Assembly (NCBI RefSeq): GCF_020532705.1
Contig: NZ_JAJAVD010000004.1
Span: 1-64,000 of the forward strand
Length of the DNA: 64,000 nucleotides
Origin: Methylobacillus caricis
Lineage (GTDB): Bacteria > Pseudomonadota > Gammaproteobacteria > Burkholderiales > Methylophilaceae
Direction of reading: 5' to 3'
A model generated the notes under the pieces. The model was not told the origin of the DNA and did not search any database. It saw only the letters and a program-made list of their open reading frames with translations. A program made the position numbers and the translations under genes. This document shows positions 9,591-18,516 of the stretch, one piece after another. Every line of letters starts with the position of its first letter. Within the stretch, counting starts at the first letter, position 1.

Positions 9591-9656
9591 GCGGCATTCT
9601 AGCCTGAAAGACACGGAAGAACAGCATGTCTGGCTGGATTTGACCGAAGAGGGAAT

Positions 9657-9687
9657 AAAAAAAGCCCTTCCAATACTGGAAGGGCTT
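9657..9687 (-). terminator. Rho-independent terminator of the PEP-CTERM gene
   Basis: An 11-bp perfect stem, AAGCCCTTCCA (9662-9672) with its complement (9677-9687) around a 4-nt loop, followed on the minus strand by a run of seven T. It separates the PEP-CTERM gene from the lolC operon. Confidence 0.9.
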
Positions 9688-9716
9688 GGCGCTCAACCGC
9701 TAGCTCGAAAATATTT

Positions 9717-10493
9717 TTAGAAGCGGATAGACTCAGTACGACGGCGACGTGCAAATAATGCAATCAAACCCATACCCAGCAGCAGCATACCGTAAGTTGC
9801 TGGTTCAGGTACTGCAGCAATCGGAGTAAACACCACCAGGTCCTGATATTTGGAGTTCTTCAGATATTGCAGGCTATAGTCACCTGTAGCAGCGACACTG
9901 CTGTCGTTGATGCCAGCCAACCATGTCTTGGCCAGAGCGATGGCAGCCAAGGAGTCTGGATCGTCTACTGTTGTAGTTTTCCATGAGCCAAAGATAGGGA
10001 TCCATTTATTAGGAACCCATTCTTTAGTAGTGTTGGTTGTGTTGTCAGCTTCAAAATTACCTTTGTCCAGATCAAGGCCTTTCTTGGTTTCTGTCACGAT
10101 TTCCCAGATAGCGACTTGGAAAGCAGCAGAAGAAATTGCGTCATCAACAAACGAGTAATACTTGTTAGCCAAGGAAGTCAGGTTGCTTGCTACGACAGAA
10201 GAGAAAGTGCCTTCAGTATAAGAAGTCAGCTTGCCCCATGGTGCTAGGCCTTGGGAGATTTCTACGCAGAACGCGGCAAATGAATCGCCATTCTCCCAAG
10301 TCCCCTTGTAGGCGCCTGCTTCCACAGTAGTCCATTTGCTGCCGCCATTTGAGCTGATCTTGACATCAACCACATCAGAATACTCAAAGCCTGTTACCTT
10401 GGCCTTAAAATCCTGGTTCGCCAATACAGACTGGCTCATTACTGCCATGCCCAGCAACATAGCGCCGGCAATCGTCCCCTTGAAATTCATCAT
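9717..10493 (-). CDS. PEP-CTERM sorting-domain protein, secreted
   Basis: A 258-aa exported protein of unknown specific function. Residues 1-25 form a signal peptide ending near SVLA-NQ. The C-terminus has the tripartite PEP-CTERM signal: VPEPATYGMLL at about 228-238, a hydrophobic helix and the RRRR cluster, followed by a short tail. Such proteins are processed by an exosortase and are usually tied to exopolysaccharide or floc formation. No exosortase gene is in the window, so it must be encoded elsewhere. Start is one of two adjacent ATGs (10493 or 10490), preceded by AAGGAAG. The gene has its own terminator and a sigma-54 promoter about 150 bp upstream. Confidence 0.88.
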   Translation of the reverse strand: MMNFKGTIAGAMLLGMAVMSQSVLANQDFKAKVTGFEYSDVVDVKISSNGGSKWTTVEAGAYKGTWENGDSFAAFCVEISQGLAPWGKLTSYTEGTFSSVVASNLTSLANKYYSFVDDAISSAAFQVAIWEIVTETKKGLDLDKGNFEADNTTNTTKEWVPNKWIPIFGSWKTTTVDDPDSLAAIALAKTWLAGINDSSVAATGDYSLQYLKNSKYQDLVVFTPIAAVPEPATYGMLLLGMGLIALFARRRRTESIRF

Positions 10494-10589
10494 TGCAACT
10501 TCCTTTCTTGGTTTTAATTTATCTATTTCAGTTATGTTGAAAAATCGACATCACCGTTGAATACTTATCTGCTTCCACTATGTGTTTTC

Positions 10590-10603
10590 CCGGAAGCGTC
10601 CGG
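10590..10603 (-). other. Hairpin in the long leader of the PEP-CTERM mRNA
   Basis: Perfect 5-bp stem CCGGA/TCCGG with a 4-nt loop, inside a GC-rich patch (10589-10612) of an otherwise A/T-rich leader. If transcription starts at the sigma-54 promoter, the leader is about 145 nt and this hairpin lies roughly in its middle. A role in mRNA stability or translation control is only a guess. Confidence 0.45.
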
Positions 10604-10648
10604 AACCGGGGCTACTCCCATTCTTTCCGACAACGGCAGCTTCACAGT

Positions 10649-10665
10649 TGCAAAACTTGGGCCAA
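10649..10665 (-). promoter_or_regulatory. Sigma-54 (RpoN) promoter of the PEP-CTERM gene
   Basis: On the minus strand the sequence reads TTGGCCCAAGTTTTGCA: GG (-24) and GC (-12) separated by exactly 10 nt, matching TGGCAC-N5-TTGCA with one mismatch. The predicted start is near 10638. RpoN control together with the PrsK/PrsR two-component system is known for PEP-CTERM genes in exosortase-bearing bacteria, which supports the call. An inverted repeat ATTTGAA/TTCAAAT (10667-10684) lies immediately upstream. Confidence 0.65.
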
Positions 10666-10735
10666 CATTTGAATCATTTCAAATGCCTGCCTAGCAAACT
10701 GACGCGAAGTATACTTTTAGTAATATTTTTTTGAT

Positions 10736-10771
10736 TTAGTCCGTATGCACTAATTAGTGCATACGGACTAA
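10736..10771. repeat. 36-bp perfect palindrome, candidate enhancer site
   Basis: The half-site TTAGTCCGTATGCACTAA (10736-10753) is followed with no spacer by its exact reverse complement. Each half is itself flanked by TTAGT and ACTAA. It spans about -98 to -133 from the predicted sigma-54 start of the PEP-CTERM gene, a typical distance for a bacterial enhancer-binding protein, and lies about 110 bp upstream of ribE. No T-run follows on either strand, which argues against a terminator. Confidence 0.6.
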
Positions 10772-10865
10772 TTAAGCTGCGTCCAACAACAATTTTTCAC
10801 CCCGATTCGATCAAAATATTCTTAAAGAAATATGCGGGTAAATGCGCCTTAGCCAAGAGGACGTC

Positions 10866-10881
10866 TGCTAAAATAAGCTCA
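10866..10881 (+). promoter_or_regulatory. Extended -10 box abutting the ribE start
   Basis: TGC-TAAAAT (10866-10874) is an extended -10 element ending 6 nt before the ribE ATG, so transcription would begin at or next to the A of the start codon. No convincing -35 or Shine-Dalgarno is present. An FMN riboswitch (RFN element) is not recognisable in the 110 bp upstream. Confidence 0.4.
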
Positions 10882-11486
10882 TGTTTACAGGTATAGTTCA
10901 GGCTCAAGGCCAAATTAAAACCATCATCCAAAATGGCGAAGACGCAAGACTCATCATTGCAAGCGGTGATTTGGATATGAGTGATGTTGAAATAGGTGAC
11001 AGCATTGCGGTGAATGGCGTCTGTCTGACGGCGATTAGATTGGACAATGCAGCATTCGAGGCAGATGTTTCCAGAGAAACCCTATCATGCACAGTGGGGC
11101 TCGATACTCTGCGCGAAGTTAACCTAGAAAAAGCACTGCGCCTATCCGATCGACTGGGCGGACATTTGGTTAGCGGCCATGTGGATGGCGTGGGCCAGGT
11201 AGTGCGCTTTGAGCCAGTCGGTGAAAGCATGCTGTTGGTAATTCGCGCGCCGCATTCACTCTCACGCTATATTGCCGCCAAGGGCTCGATTACCATTGAT
11301 GGGGTGAGCCTTACCGTAAACTCGATAGACAAAGACGATTTTAGCGTCAATCTGATTCCACACACCGTAGAGATCACTACACTCAGAGCACTGGGAATAG
11401 GCAGCCGGGTCAACCTTGAAGTTGACCTGATTGCGCGGTATGTGGACCGCATGACGCAATGGAGCACTGAAGGCGACAGCGCCTGA
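10881..11486 (+). CDS. ribE: Riboflavin synthase, alpha chain
   Basis: Dismutates two 6,7-dimethyl-8-ribityllumazine molecules to riboflavin and a pyrimidine by-product, the last step of riboflavin synthesis. It begins MFTGIVQAQGQI, the standard start, and shows the internal duplication of the family: the SIAVNGVCLTA motif of the N-terminal barrel recurs as SITIDGVSLTVN in the C-terminal barrel. 201 aa, normal. It is followed after 37 bp by ribBA; ribH, nusB and ribD, often in the same operon, are not here. The start codon sits 6 nt from a -10-like box, so the mRNA may be leaderless. Confidence 0.96.
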   Translation: MFTGIVQAQGQIKTIIQNGEDARLIIASGDLDMSDVEIGDSIAVNGVCLTAIRLDNAAFEADVSRETLSCTVGLDTLREVNLEKALRLSDRLGGHLVSGHVDGVGQVVRFEPVGESMLLVIRAPHSLSRYIAAKGSITIDGVSLTVNSIDKDDFSVNLIPHTVEITTLRALGIGSRVNLEVDLIARYVDRMTQWSTEGDSA

Positions 11487-11523
11487 AGCCTCTGAAGATT
11501 CTAATGAGCAAGAAAAACCTACC

Positions 11524-12609
11524 ATGATCAGCCCAACCGTAGAAATTATCGAGGAAATGCGTCAAGGACGCATGGTGATACTCGTTGACGAAGAAGACCG
11601 CGAAAATGAGGGCGATATTGTACTGGCAGCACAGTTCACCACTTCGGAACATATCAACTTCATGGCTAAGCATGGCCGTGGGCTGGTTTGCCTGACATTA
11701 ACAGAAGATCGGTGCAAGCAACTGAATTTGCCGGCCATGGTGCAAAAAAATGGCAGTGGCATGGGTACAAACTTCACAGTCTCGATAGAGGCTGCCACAG
11801 GCGTCACCACCGGCATTTCAGCCAGCGACCGGGCACGCACCATTCAAGCTGCCGTAGCCCCCAACGCGAAGCCTGAAGATATTGTCAGCCCAGGCCATAT
11901 TTTCCCGGTAGCAGCCCAGAACGGTGGCGTTTTAGTGCGTGCAGGCCATACGGAAGCAGGTTGCGATCTTGCAGCATTGGCAGGATTGACCCCTGCCTCG
12001 GTGATTTGCGAAATCCTCAAGGAAGACGGTAGCATGGCCCGTCTTCCCGACCTGATTGAATTTGCACAGCAGCACAATCTCAAGATAGGCACCATTGCTG
12101 ACTTGATTCAATATCGCAATGAAACAGAATGCTTGGTCAAGCGCGCAGCCGAGCGTGATGTCACAACCCCATATGGCAAGATGCGCTTGATCGCCTATGG
12201 CGACATGATCGCCAATCAAACCCACCTAGCGTTGGTCAAGGGGAATATCCATCCCGATCAGGAAGTACTGGTAAGGGTTCACGAACCCTTGTCGGTGTTT
12301 GACCTGATTGATGAAAGCAGCCGCTCACACTCCTGGAACACCTTGCAGGCCATGAAGGAAATCCAGAATGCAGAAGCTGGGGTTGTAGTTTTGCTGCACA
12401 ACAGTGAGTCTGCTGCCGACCTGGTCGAACGCATCAGGTTTGCCGACGAGCCGGTCCGCATCCGCCAGGATCTACGTAACTATGGTATCGGCTCACAAAT
12501 CCTGCTTGATCTCGGCGTCAAGAAAATGAAACTGTTGGCAGCTCCGCGCAAGATGCCAAGTATTGTCGGATTTGGTCTGGAGATTACGGGTTACGTCGAC
12601 GCGTCATAA
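11524..12609 (+). CDS. ribBA: 3,4-dihydroxy-2-butanone-4-phosphate synthase with degenerate GTP cyclohydrolase II-like domain
   Basis: The N-terminal domain (about 1-200) makes 3,4-dihydroxy-2-butanone 4-phosphate from ribulose 5-phosphate. Its acidic metal-binding loop [10 protein letters not shown] (about 22-31) and the [12 protein letters not shown] motif are intact. The C-terminal domain (about 205-361) has the GTP cyclohydrolase II fold but lacks the zinc-binding cysteines (consensus LTGDVF-x-S-x-RCDCG); the matching region reads [20 protein letters not shown]. It is therefore very probably inactive as GTP cyclohydrolase II, and a separate RibA must supply that step. Such hybrid proteins are common in betaproteobacteria. 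Some annotators call it ribB. Confidence 0.92.
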   Translation: MISPTVEIIEEMRQGRMVILVDEEDRENEGDIVLAAQFTTSEHINFMAKHGRGLVCLTLTEDRCKQLNLPAMVQKNGSGMGTNFTVSIEAATGVTTGISASDRARTIQAAVAPNAKPEDIVSPGHIFPVAAQNGGVLVRAGHTEAGCDLAALAGLTPASVICEILKEDGSMARLPDLIEFAQQHNLKIGTIADLIQYRNETECLVKRAAERDVTTPYGKMRLIAYGDMIANQTHLALVKGNIHPDQEVLVRVHEPLSVFDLIDESSRSHSWNTLQAMKEIQNAEAGVVVLLHNSESAADLVERIRFADEPVRIRQDLRNYGIGSQILLDLGVKKMKLLAAPRKMPSIVGFGLEITGYVDAS

Positions 12610-12662
12610 AGCCTGCAATCCAGGCGCTGATATATACGATATATCTATGAGATAATATCCCC

Positions 12663-13235
12663 GTGGAAAACGTTAATCTCACTGGTCAGTTCCTGGTTGC
12701 CATGCCTGCAATGACAGACCCATACTTTGCAAAATCCGTTACCTTTATTTGCGAGCATAATGCAGATGGCGCAATGGGGGTCGTCATCAATCGCCCCATC
12801 GATATGAAGCTGGAAGCCCTTTTCAAACAGGTAGACCTCCAGTTGAATGACAACCCTCTCGCCGCGCAGTCGGTGTTCCTTGGCGGTCCTGTGCAACTTG
12901 ATCGCGGGTTTGTCCTGCATCAACCCGAAGGGGACTGGAACTCGACGATCAGCATCAATGGCAACACCGCGCTAACCACCTCAAAAGACATCCTGGAAGC
13001 CATTGCCAACGGCCAGGGCCCTAGCAAAATCCTGATCACGCTGGGCTATGCCGGCTGGTCTGCCGGCCAGCTGGAGCAGGAAATCGCTCAAAATGCCTGG
13101 TTGACAATAGAAGCTGACATTACCGCCCGCGATCATCTGATTTTTGACTTGCCCCATACAAATAAAGTAGAAGCTGCCATGGCCTTGCTAGGCCTCGACT
13201 TTGCCCGCTTCGCAGAGGAAGCAGGACATGCCTGA
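12663..13235 (+). CDS. YqgE/AlgH family protein (DUF179)
   Basis: A 190-aa cytosolic protein of the conserved YqgE/AlgH family. The N-terminus [21 protein letters not shown] and the GVVINRP motif are the family's hallmarks. Biochemical function is not established. Start is a GTG at 12663 with no Shine-Dalgarno; a GATAAT box (12651-12656) ends 6 nt upstream, hinting at a leaderless start. The 3' end overlaps ruvX by 8 bp, the usual yqgE-yqgF pairing. A 7-bp inverted repeat (12629-12645) lies just upstream. Confidence 0.92.
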   Translation: MENVNLTGQFLVAMPAMTDPYFAKSVTFICEHNADGAMGVVINRPIDMKLEALFKQVDLQLNDNPLAAQSVFLGGPVQLDRGFVLHQPEGDWNSTISINGNTALTTSKDILEAIANGQGPSKILITLGYAGWSAGQLEQEIAQNAWLTIEADITARDHLIFDLPHTNKVEAAMALLGLDFARFAEEAGHA

Positions 13236-13683
13236 GCCATCGCCAGAATCATCGGTAAGCGCCAAAGAAGGTTGCGTACTCGGTTTTGATTTTGGCGAAA
13301 AACGCATAGGCGTTGCAATTGGCGAGCACCTGCTGGGCATTGCACACCCCTTACAGACCATCGAGGCCGAAGCCAATGACAAACGGTTTGGCACCATCGC
13401 CAACCTGATTGCTGAATGGCACCCAGTAGCTCTGGTGGTTGGCCTGCCACTCTACCTCAATGGTGACGAGCATGCCCTTACGCTGCTTTGCCGAAAGTTC
13501 GCCCGCCGCCTCGAAGGCAGGTTCAACCTGCCTGTCATCATGGTGGATGAACGCCTGAGCTCAGTGGAGGCCAGCCATGCACTCAAGGAAACTGGTATAT
13601 TCGGACGCAAACAGAAACCCTTGCTGGACCAGGTTGCCGCGCAACATATCCTGCAATCCTATTTCGACGGACTAGCCTCATGA
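13228..13683 (+). CDS. ruvX: Putative pre-16S rRNA nuclease / Holliday junction resolvase-like YqgF
   Basis: RNase H-fold nuclease involved in 16S rRNA 5'-end maturation in E. coli. The N-terminal [16 protein letters not shown] motif carries the catalytic Asp, and [10 protein letters not shown] and [12 protein letters not shown] supply the later acidic positions. I start it at ATG 13228 (MPEPSPESS), preceded by GCAGGA and overlapping the yqgE stop by 8 bp; about 151 aa. Its last codons overlap pyrR by 4 bp, tying yqgE-ruvX to the pyrimidine genes. Confidence 0.92.
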   Translation: MPEPSPESSVSAKEGCVLGFDFGEKRIGVAIGEHLLGIAHPLQTIEAEANDKRFGTIANLIAEWHPVALVVGLPLYLNGDEHALTLLCRKFARRLEGRFNLPVIMVDERLSSVEASHALKETGIFGRKQKPLLDQVAAQHILQSYFDGLAS

Positions 13684-14207
13684 CCACTTCAGTACACAAC
13701 CTTCCTGACGCCGAGTCGTTGCTAAATACCCTGACAAGCAAGCTCGCTGCCTACATCAGACCGGATACGGCAATAGTGGGTATTCATAGTGGCGGCGCAT
13801 GGATCGCCGAAAAAATCACCCCTTTGCTACGTCAATCCAATCCAGAGAGCGAGCTCACACTTGGAGTACTGGACAGCTCTTTTTATCGGGATGACTACAA
13901 TCAACGGGGCCTGCATGCGGAAACCCGCCCATCTCAAATTCCATTTGATGTCCAGGACAAGCATATCCTCCTGATTGACGATGTGTTCTATACCGGGCGC
14001 ACCATCCGCGCTGCCATGAACGAACTGTTCGATTATGGCAGGCCGGCCAGCATCACGCTCGCTGTACTGATCAACCGGGGCGGTCGCGAACTGCCCATCT
14101 GCCCGCAGGTTACCGCTCTTGAACTTGAAGTGCCTCATCACCAGAAACTGCAGTTATCCCGGGATGCCGACAACCGCCTCCATTTCACATTGGAAGAAAA
14201 TGCCTGA
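13680..14207 (+). CDS. pyrR: PyrR: pyrimidine operon regulator / uracil phosphoribosyltransferase
   Basis: A 175-aa type I phosphoribosyltransferase fold protein. The PRPP-binding loop [19 protein letters not shown] (about 97-115) is intact. PyrR converts uracil plus PRPP to UMP and, in many bacteria, regulates pyr mRNA by binding RNA. Here it is the first gene of pyrR-pyrB-pyrX and overlaps pyrB by one base. I do not see an obvious attenuator or antiterminator hairpin ahead of it, since it overlaps ruvX; its regulatory mode here is uncertain. Confidence 0.94.
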   Translation: MTTSVHNLPDAESLLNTLTSKLAAYIRPDTAIVGIHSGGAWIAEKITPLLRQSNPESELTLGVLDSSFYRDDYNQRGLHAETRPSQIPFDVQDKHILLIDDVFYTGRTIRAAMNELFDYGRPASITLAVLINRGGRELPICPQVTALELEVPHHQKLQLSRDADNRLHFTLEENA

Positions 14208-15160
14208 TGTATAACCCTCAATTGACGAAAGATGGCAAACTCAAACACCTCCTGACCATAGAGGGATTGCCCCGCGCCATATTGAACCAGATCCTTGACA
14301 CCGCTGAATCGTTTGTCGGTGTAGCCGAGCGTGAAGTCAAGAAAGTCCCCTTGCTTCGTGGCAAGACCGTATGCAACATTTTCTTCGAAAACAGCACCCG
14401 CACCCGCACCACCTTTGAAATAGCGGCAAAACGCCTGTCTGCCGATGTCATCAACCTCAACGTCAACACATCGTCGCAATCCAAAGGCGAAACCATACTG
14501 GACACTGTAGACAACCTGACGGCCATGCACGCCGACATGTTCGTGGTACGTCATGCAGAATCCGGCGCTGCTCACTTCATTGCGAGCCATGTTGCGCCAC
14601 ACATCCACGTCATCAATGCGGGGGACGGCCGTCATGCCCACCCGACACAAGGATTGCTGGATGTATTCACCATCCGCCGCTACAAACCTGAGATGCATAA
14701 TCTGCGCGTTGCCCTGGTCGGTGATGTATTGCATTCCCGTGTGGCCCGCTCTGAAATTCATGCATTGACCACACTGGGTGTGCCAGAGGTTCGCGTGATA
14801 GCGCCCAAGACCCTGCTGCCAAAGGATGTGGAAAAGCTGGGGGTGCAGGTATATCACGACATGGACAAAGGCTTGAAGGATGTTGATGTAGTGATGATGC
14901 TACGGCTGCAGAATGAACGCATGAGCGGGGCCTTGTTGCCAAGTGCGCAGGAGTATTTCAAGTGTTATGGCCTGACGCCGGAAAAGCTTCTCCTGGCCAG
15001 GCCTGATGCTATCGTCATGCATCCGGGGCCCATGAACCGCGGGGTAGAAATCGACTCAGCCGTCGCCGATGGCAAGCAATCAGTCATCTTGCCGCAGGTC
15101 ACTTATGGCATTGCGGTACGCATGGCAGTGATGAGCATACTTGCAGGGAATTCCGAATGA
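14207..15160 (+). CDS. pyrB: Aspartate carbamoyltransferase catalytic subunit
   Basis: Condenses carbamoyl phosphate with aspartate, the first committed step of pyrimidine synthesis. The carbamoyl-phosphate site [12 protein letters not shown] (about 59-70) and the HPTQGLLD motif are present. 317 aa, the class A/B type. It overlaps the downstream dihydroorotase-like gene by 4 bp. No pyrI is present; the neighbour PyrX is probably the structural partner that keeps this enzyme active, as in Pseudomonas. Confidence 0.97.
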   Translation: MYNPQLTKDGKLKHLLTIEGLPRAILNQILDTAESFVGVAEREVKKVPLLRGKTVCNIFFENSTRTRTTFEIAAKRLSADVINLNVNTSSQSKGETILDTVDNLTAMHADMFVVRHAESGAAHFIASHVAPHIHVINAGDGRHAHPTQGLLDVFTIRRYKPEMHNLRVALVGDVLHSRVARSEIHALTTLGVPEVRVIAPKTLLPKDVEKLGVQVYHDMDKGLKDVDVVMMLRLQNERMSGALLPSAQEYFKCYGLTPEKLLLARPDAIVMHPGPMNRGVEIDSAVADGKQSVILPQVTYGIAVRMAVMSILAGNSE

Positions 15161-16431
15161 AAATTCATATCAAGAACGGTCGGCTGATAGACCCCAAACA
15201 CCATATAGATGCAACACAGGATATTTTTCTCGCTGCAGGCAGGATTGCCGGGATTGGAGAAGCGCCAGCCAACTTTGTCGCCAACCAGGTCATTGATGCC
15301 AGCGGCCTCATAGTATGTCCTGGCCTGGTGGATGTATCTGCACGACTGCGCGAACCTGGCAATGAATACAAGGCAACACTGGAAAGCGAGATGCGCGCCG
15401 CTGTGGCCGGCGGTATCACCAGCCTGGCGTGCCCTCCCGATACCGACCCGGTGCTGGATGAACCAGGCCTGGTGGAAATGCTCAAGCATAGAGCCAAGCA
15501 ACTGCATTTGAGCAATGTGTATCCACTTGGCGCCCTCACCCGCCAGTTGGCAGGCCAGCAGTTAACAGAAATGAGCGAACTCACAGAGGCAGGATGTGTC
15601 GGCTTTGCCCAGGCTGACAGGGCGATTGTAGATACGCAAGTATTGTGGCGTGCCATGCAATATGCCGCCACATTCGGGTTTACCGTTTGGCTACGCCCAG
15701 AAGAGCCATACCTGGCAAAAAATGGCATTGCCCATGATGGTGAAGTATCTGCGCGCCTGGGCCTCAAAGGCATTCCTGTCGCTGCTGAAACGCTGGCGCT
15801 AGGCACCATCCTGCACATCGCCAGGGAGACTGGTGCCAAGGTTCACCTGTGCCGCCTCTCAACCGCCGAAGGCATAGACATGATCCGCGAGGCCAAGCAG
15901 TGTGGCTTGAACATCAGTTGCGATATCAGTGCCAACCACCTGCACCTGACAGAACATGACATTGGATTCTTCGACTCAAATTGCCATCTGAAACCGCCCC
16001 TGCGCAGCCAGCGTGACCGTGATGCCCTGAGGCAGGGACTTGCTGACGGTACTATCGATATTGCCTGCTCAGACCACACCCCGGTAGATGATGATTCCAA
16101 GCTCATGCCATTTGGTGAAACCGAAGCAGGCGCCACCGGCCTTGAATTATTACTGTCCTTGACCCTGAAATGGGCCATGGAACAACATATACCATTGTCA
16201 CAGGCGTTGGCTCGCGTTACGCATGCGCCAGCCGATATCCTGGGCATTGACGCTGGCCACCTGGGCTTAGACGCCAGGGCGGACCTCTGTATTTTTGATT
16301 CGGATCAATACTGGAAGGTAGAGCCCAAAGCACTGCTGAGCCAGGGAAAGAATACGCCTTTCCAAGGCCTGGAACTGGTGGGCAAGGTATGTTATACCCT
16401 GGTGAATGGCCAGATAGTTCACGAAGCCTGA
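15157..16431 (+). CDS. pyrX: Dihydroorotase-like protein PyrX (noncatalytic PyrC')
   Basis: A 424-aa amidohydrolase-fold protein most similar to class I dihydroorotases, but the metal-binding HxH motif is lost: where active enzymes have PGLIDxHVHLREPG, this one reads [14 protein letters not shown] (about residues 49-62). A later Asp in ACSDHTPV is kept. This matches the inactive PyrC' of Pseudomonas, which assembles with aspartate carbamoyltransferase into a dodecamer and is needed for its activity. A functional dihydroorotase must therefore be encoded elsewhere. The gene overlaps pyrB by 4 bp and ends the operon at a bidirectional terminator. Confidence 0.93.
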   Translation: MKIHIKNGRLIDPKHHIDATQDIFLAAGRIAGIGEAPANFVANQVIDASGLIVCPGLVDVSARLREPGNEYKATLESEMRAAVAGGITSLACPPDTDPVLDEPGLVEMLKHRAKQLHLSNVYPLGALTRQLAGQQLTEMSELTEAGCVGFAQADRAIVDTQVLWRAMQYAATFGFTVWLRPEEPYLAKNGIAHDGEVSARLGLKGIPVAAETLALGTILHIARETGAKVHLCRLSTAEGIDMIREAKQCGLNISCDISANHLHLTEHDIGFFDSNCHLKPPLRSQRDRDALRQGLADGTIDIACSDHTPVDDDSKLMPFGETEAGATGLELLLSLTLKWAMEQHIPLSQALARVTHAPADILGIDAGHLGLDARADLCIFDSDQYWKVEPKALLSQGKNTPFQGLELVGKVCYTLVNGQIVHEA

Positions 16432-16451
16432 TTCGACACCGTAGCATCAAT

Positions 16452-16493
16452 AAAAAAGCCTGTTCGATTAGAAAAAAACGAACAGGCTTTTTT
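16452..16493. terminator. Bidirectional terminator between pyrX and terC
   Basis: A 14-bp stem AAAAAGCCTGTTCG (16453-16466) pairs with 16479-16492, with A-runs on the left and T-runs on the right, so it can stop both the rightward pyr operon and the leftward terC gene. Confidence 0.92.
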
Positions 16494-16516
16494 ACGTCAC
16501 AGAGAATGCCACCTTA

Positions 16517-17278
16517 TTAATTGTCTACCGTTTTTTTACGTAGCCTAAGTGGATTTCTTGCATTGGCCCGTTTACGCATTTTGATATTGAGCATTTCAAC
16601 TGCAACAGAGAAAGCCATGGCGAAATAGATGTAGCCTTTGGGCACATGTACATCAAAGCCTTCCACCATCAATGTCACACCCACCAGGATGAGGAAAGAC
16701 AAGGCAAGAATCTTGATAGTAGGATGCGTATCAACAAATTCACCAATGGATTTAGCCGCAAACAACATGACTCCCACCGCCAGAATAATGGCAATAGCCA
16801 TGATAGCCACATGATCGGCAAGCCCCACGGCCGTAATCACGGAATCCAGCGAGAACACGATATCGAGCACAGCGATCTGAACCAGTACCATGCCCATGCC
16901 CATGCTGGCAACGGCAACGTTGCCTTCGTTGTGGCCATCGCCCCCCTCAAGACTGTTGTGAATTTCATGCGTGGCCTTGGCAAGCAGGAACAATCCGCCA
17001 CCTATCAAGATCAGGTCGCGACCTGATACCTCAACGCCAGCCACATCAAACCACGGCTTTGTCAGTCCCATTACCCATGAAATGGAGAACAGCAAGGCCA
17101 GCCGTGCAAACATGGCAAGGCTCAGTCCCACCCGCCTTGCAGTAGCACGCTGCTTTTCAGGCAAACGGCCCACCAGGATGGAAATAAATATGATGTTGTC
17201 TATGCCCAGCACGATTTCCAGTGCGGTCAGCGTTGCAAGTGCAATCCAGGCTTCAGGGCTTGCAAACCATTCAAACAT
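16517..17278 (-). CDS. TerC-family integral membrane protein
   Basis: A 253-aa protein with about seven membrane helices. It carries the two TerC signature segments: ALEIVLGIDNIIFISILV near the N-terminus and IVFSLDSVITAVGLADHV in the middle; their acidic residues are thought to bind a metal. TerC relatives are linked to tellurite resistance and, more recently, to manganese export and metalation of exported proteins. The exact ion here is unknown. It follows pilU by 70 bp on the same strand and ends at the bidirectional terminator at 16452. Confidence 0.88.
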   Translation of the reverse strand: MFEWFASPEAWIALATLTALEIVLGIDNIIFISILVGRLPEKQRATARRVGLSLAMFARLALLFSISWVMGLTKPWFDVAGVEVSGRDLILIGGGLFLLAKATHEIHNSLEGGDGHNEGNVAVASMGMGMVLVQIAVLDIVFSLDSVITAVGLADHVAIMAIAIILAVGVMLFAAKSIGEFVDTHPTIKILALSFLILVGVTLMVEGFDVHVPKGYIYFAMAFSVAVEMLNIKMRKRANARNPLRLRKKTVDN

Positions 17279-17348
17279 GTTCTGCTTTCAGAAAATTAAC
17301 AGTAGAGAAAATGCCATCCATACACCCGGCAGGATGATAAGCGAATCC

Positions 17349-18485
17349 TCACACAATACCAAGGTTATCCAGGCCGGCCGAAAGGTCCCTATCCTTGGCA
17401 TCCTTGCCTTCAAGCTTGATCCTGAGCCGCAAGTCATTCACCGAGTCGGCATTACGCAAGGCATCCTCATAGGTGATCTTCTCCGCCTCATGCAAATCAA
17501 ACAGGGACTGGTCAAATGTCTGCATCCCCAGCTCACGCGATTTGGCGATTATCTCCTTGATTTCGTGCACCTCACCGCGGAAGATCAGATCGGAAATCAA
17601 TGGAGAGTTGATCATGATTTCCATGGCGGCAACACGGCCTTTTTCACCCTTTTTGCTAATCAGGCGCTGTGAGACAAACGCCTGCACATTCAGCGACAAA
17701 TCCATGAGCAGTTGATGCCGGCGTTCTTCCGGAAAGAAGTTGATAATACGGTCCAGGGCCTGGTTGGTACTGTTGGCATGCAAAGTCGCCATGCACAGAT
17801 GCCCTGTCTCAGCGAAGGCAATCGCATAGTCCATGGTTTCGCGGTCGCGTATTTCACCGATCAGGATCACATCCGGCGCCTGGCGCAAGGTATTCTTGAG
17901 CGCCGTCTGCCAGTTATCCGTATCTACCCCGACTTCGCGTTGGGTGATGATGCAGTTTTTATGCTCGTGGACAAACTCAATCGGGTCTTCAATCGTAATG
18001 ATATGGCCGTAGCTGTTTTCATTGCGATAGCCCACCATTGCCGCGAGTGAAGTCGATTTCCCCGAGCCTGTTCCACCGACGAAGATCACCAGCCCGCGCT
18101 TGCTCTGCGCAATATCCTTGAGGACTTCCGGCAGGCCAAGGTCTTCAAAGCGGGGAATCTTGGTGGTAATGGTACGAAACACCAGGCCTGTGCTGCCGCG
18201 CTGTATGAAAGCATTTACCCGGAAGCGCGCCACGCCAGGCATGCCAATGGCGAAATTACATTCATGGCTGGCATCAAATTCCGCCGCCTGCTTGTCGTTC
18301 ATGATGGAACGTGCAATTTCCCGTGCCTGTTGGGGGGTCAATGCCTGCGTTGTCACAGGCGTCATCTTGCCGTCAATCTTCATTGCAGGCGGAAAACCCG
18401 CCGTAATAAAAAGATCTGAGGCTTTTTTTGTCAGCATCAGCCTTAAAAGGTCGAATACAAATTTCTCTGCCTGGCCCTGGTCCAT
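17349..18485 (-). CDS. pilU: Type IV pilus retraction ATPase PilU
   Basis: A 378-aa PilT-like hexameric ATPase. An N-terminal PAS-like part (about 1-100) is followed by Walker A GGTGSGKST (137-145), the Asp box and Walker B region (APDVILIGEIRDRETM), and the His box. PilU is an accessory retraction motor that works with PilT. It is 31 bp downstream of pilT on the same strand, the usual pilT-pilU order. Start ATG 18485. Confidence 0.94.
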   Translation of the reverse strand: MDQGQAEKFVFDLLRLMLTKKASDLFITAGFPPAMKIDGKMTPVTTQALTPQQAREIARSIMNDKQAAEFDASHECNFAIGMPGVARFRVNAFIQRGSTGLVFRTITTKIPRFEDLGLPEVLKDIAQSKRGLVIFVGGTGSGKSTSLAAMVGYRNENSYGHIITIEDPIEFVHEHKNCIITQREVGVDTDNWQTALKNTLRQAPDVILIGEIRDRETMDYAIAFAETGHLCMATLHANSTNQALDRIINFFPEERRHQLLMDLSLNVQAFVSQRLISKKGEKGRVAAMEIMINSPLISDLIFRGEVHEIKEIIAKSRELGMQTFDQSLFDLHEAEKITYEDALRNADSVNDLRLRIKLEGKDAKDRDLSAGLDNLGIV

Positions 18486-18516
18486 CCTGTTTCCTTATCA
18501 ACCTCAACAATCGGAC

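Noticed and set aside
10772-10880. FMN riboswitch upstream of ribE
   Set aside because: None of the conserved RFN element blocks can be recognised and the space to the predicted start is too short.
14138-14857. 239-aa minus-strand open frame opposite pyrB
   Set aside because: Shadow of pyrB; composition follows the codon bias of the real gene.
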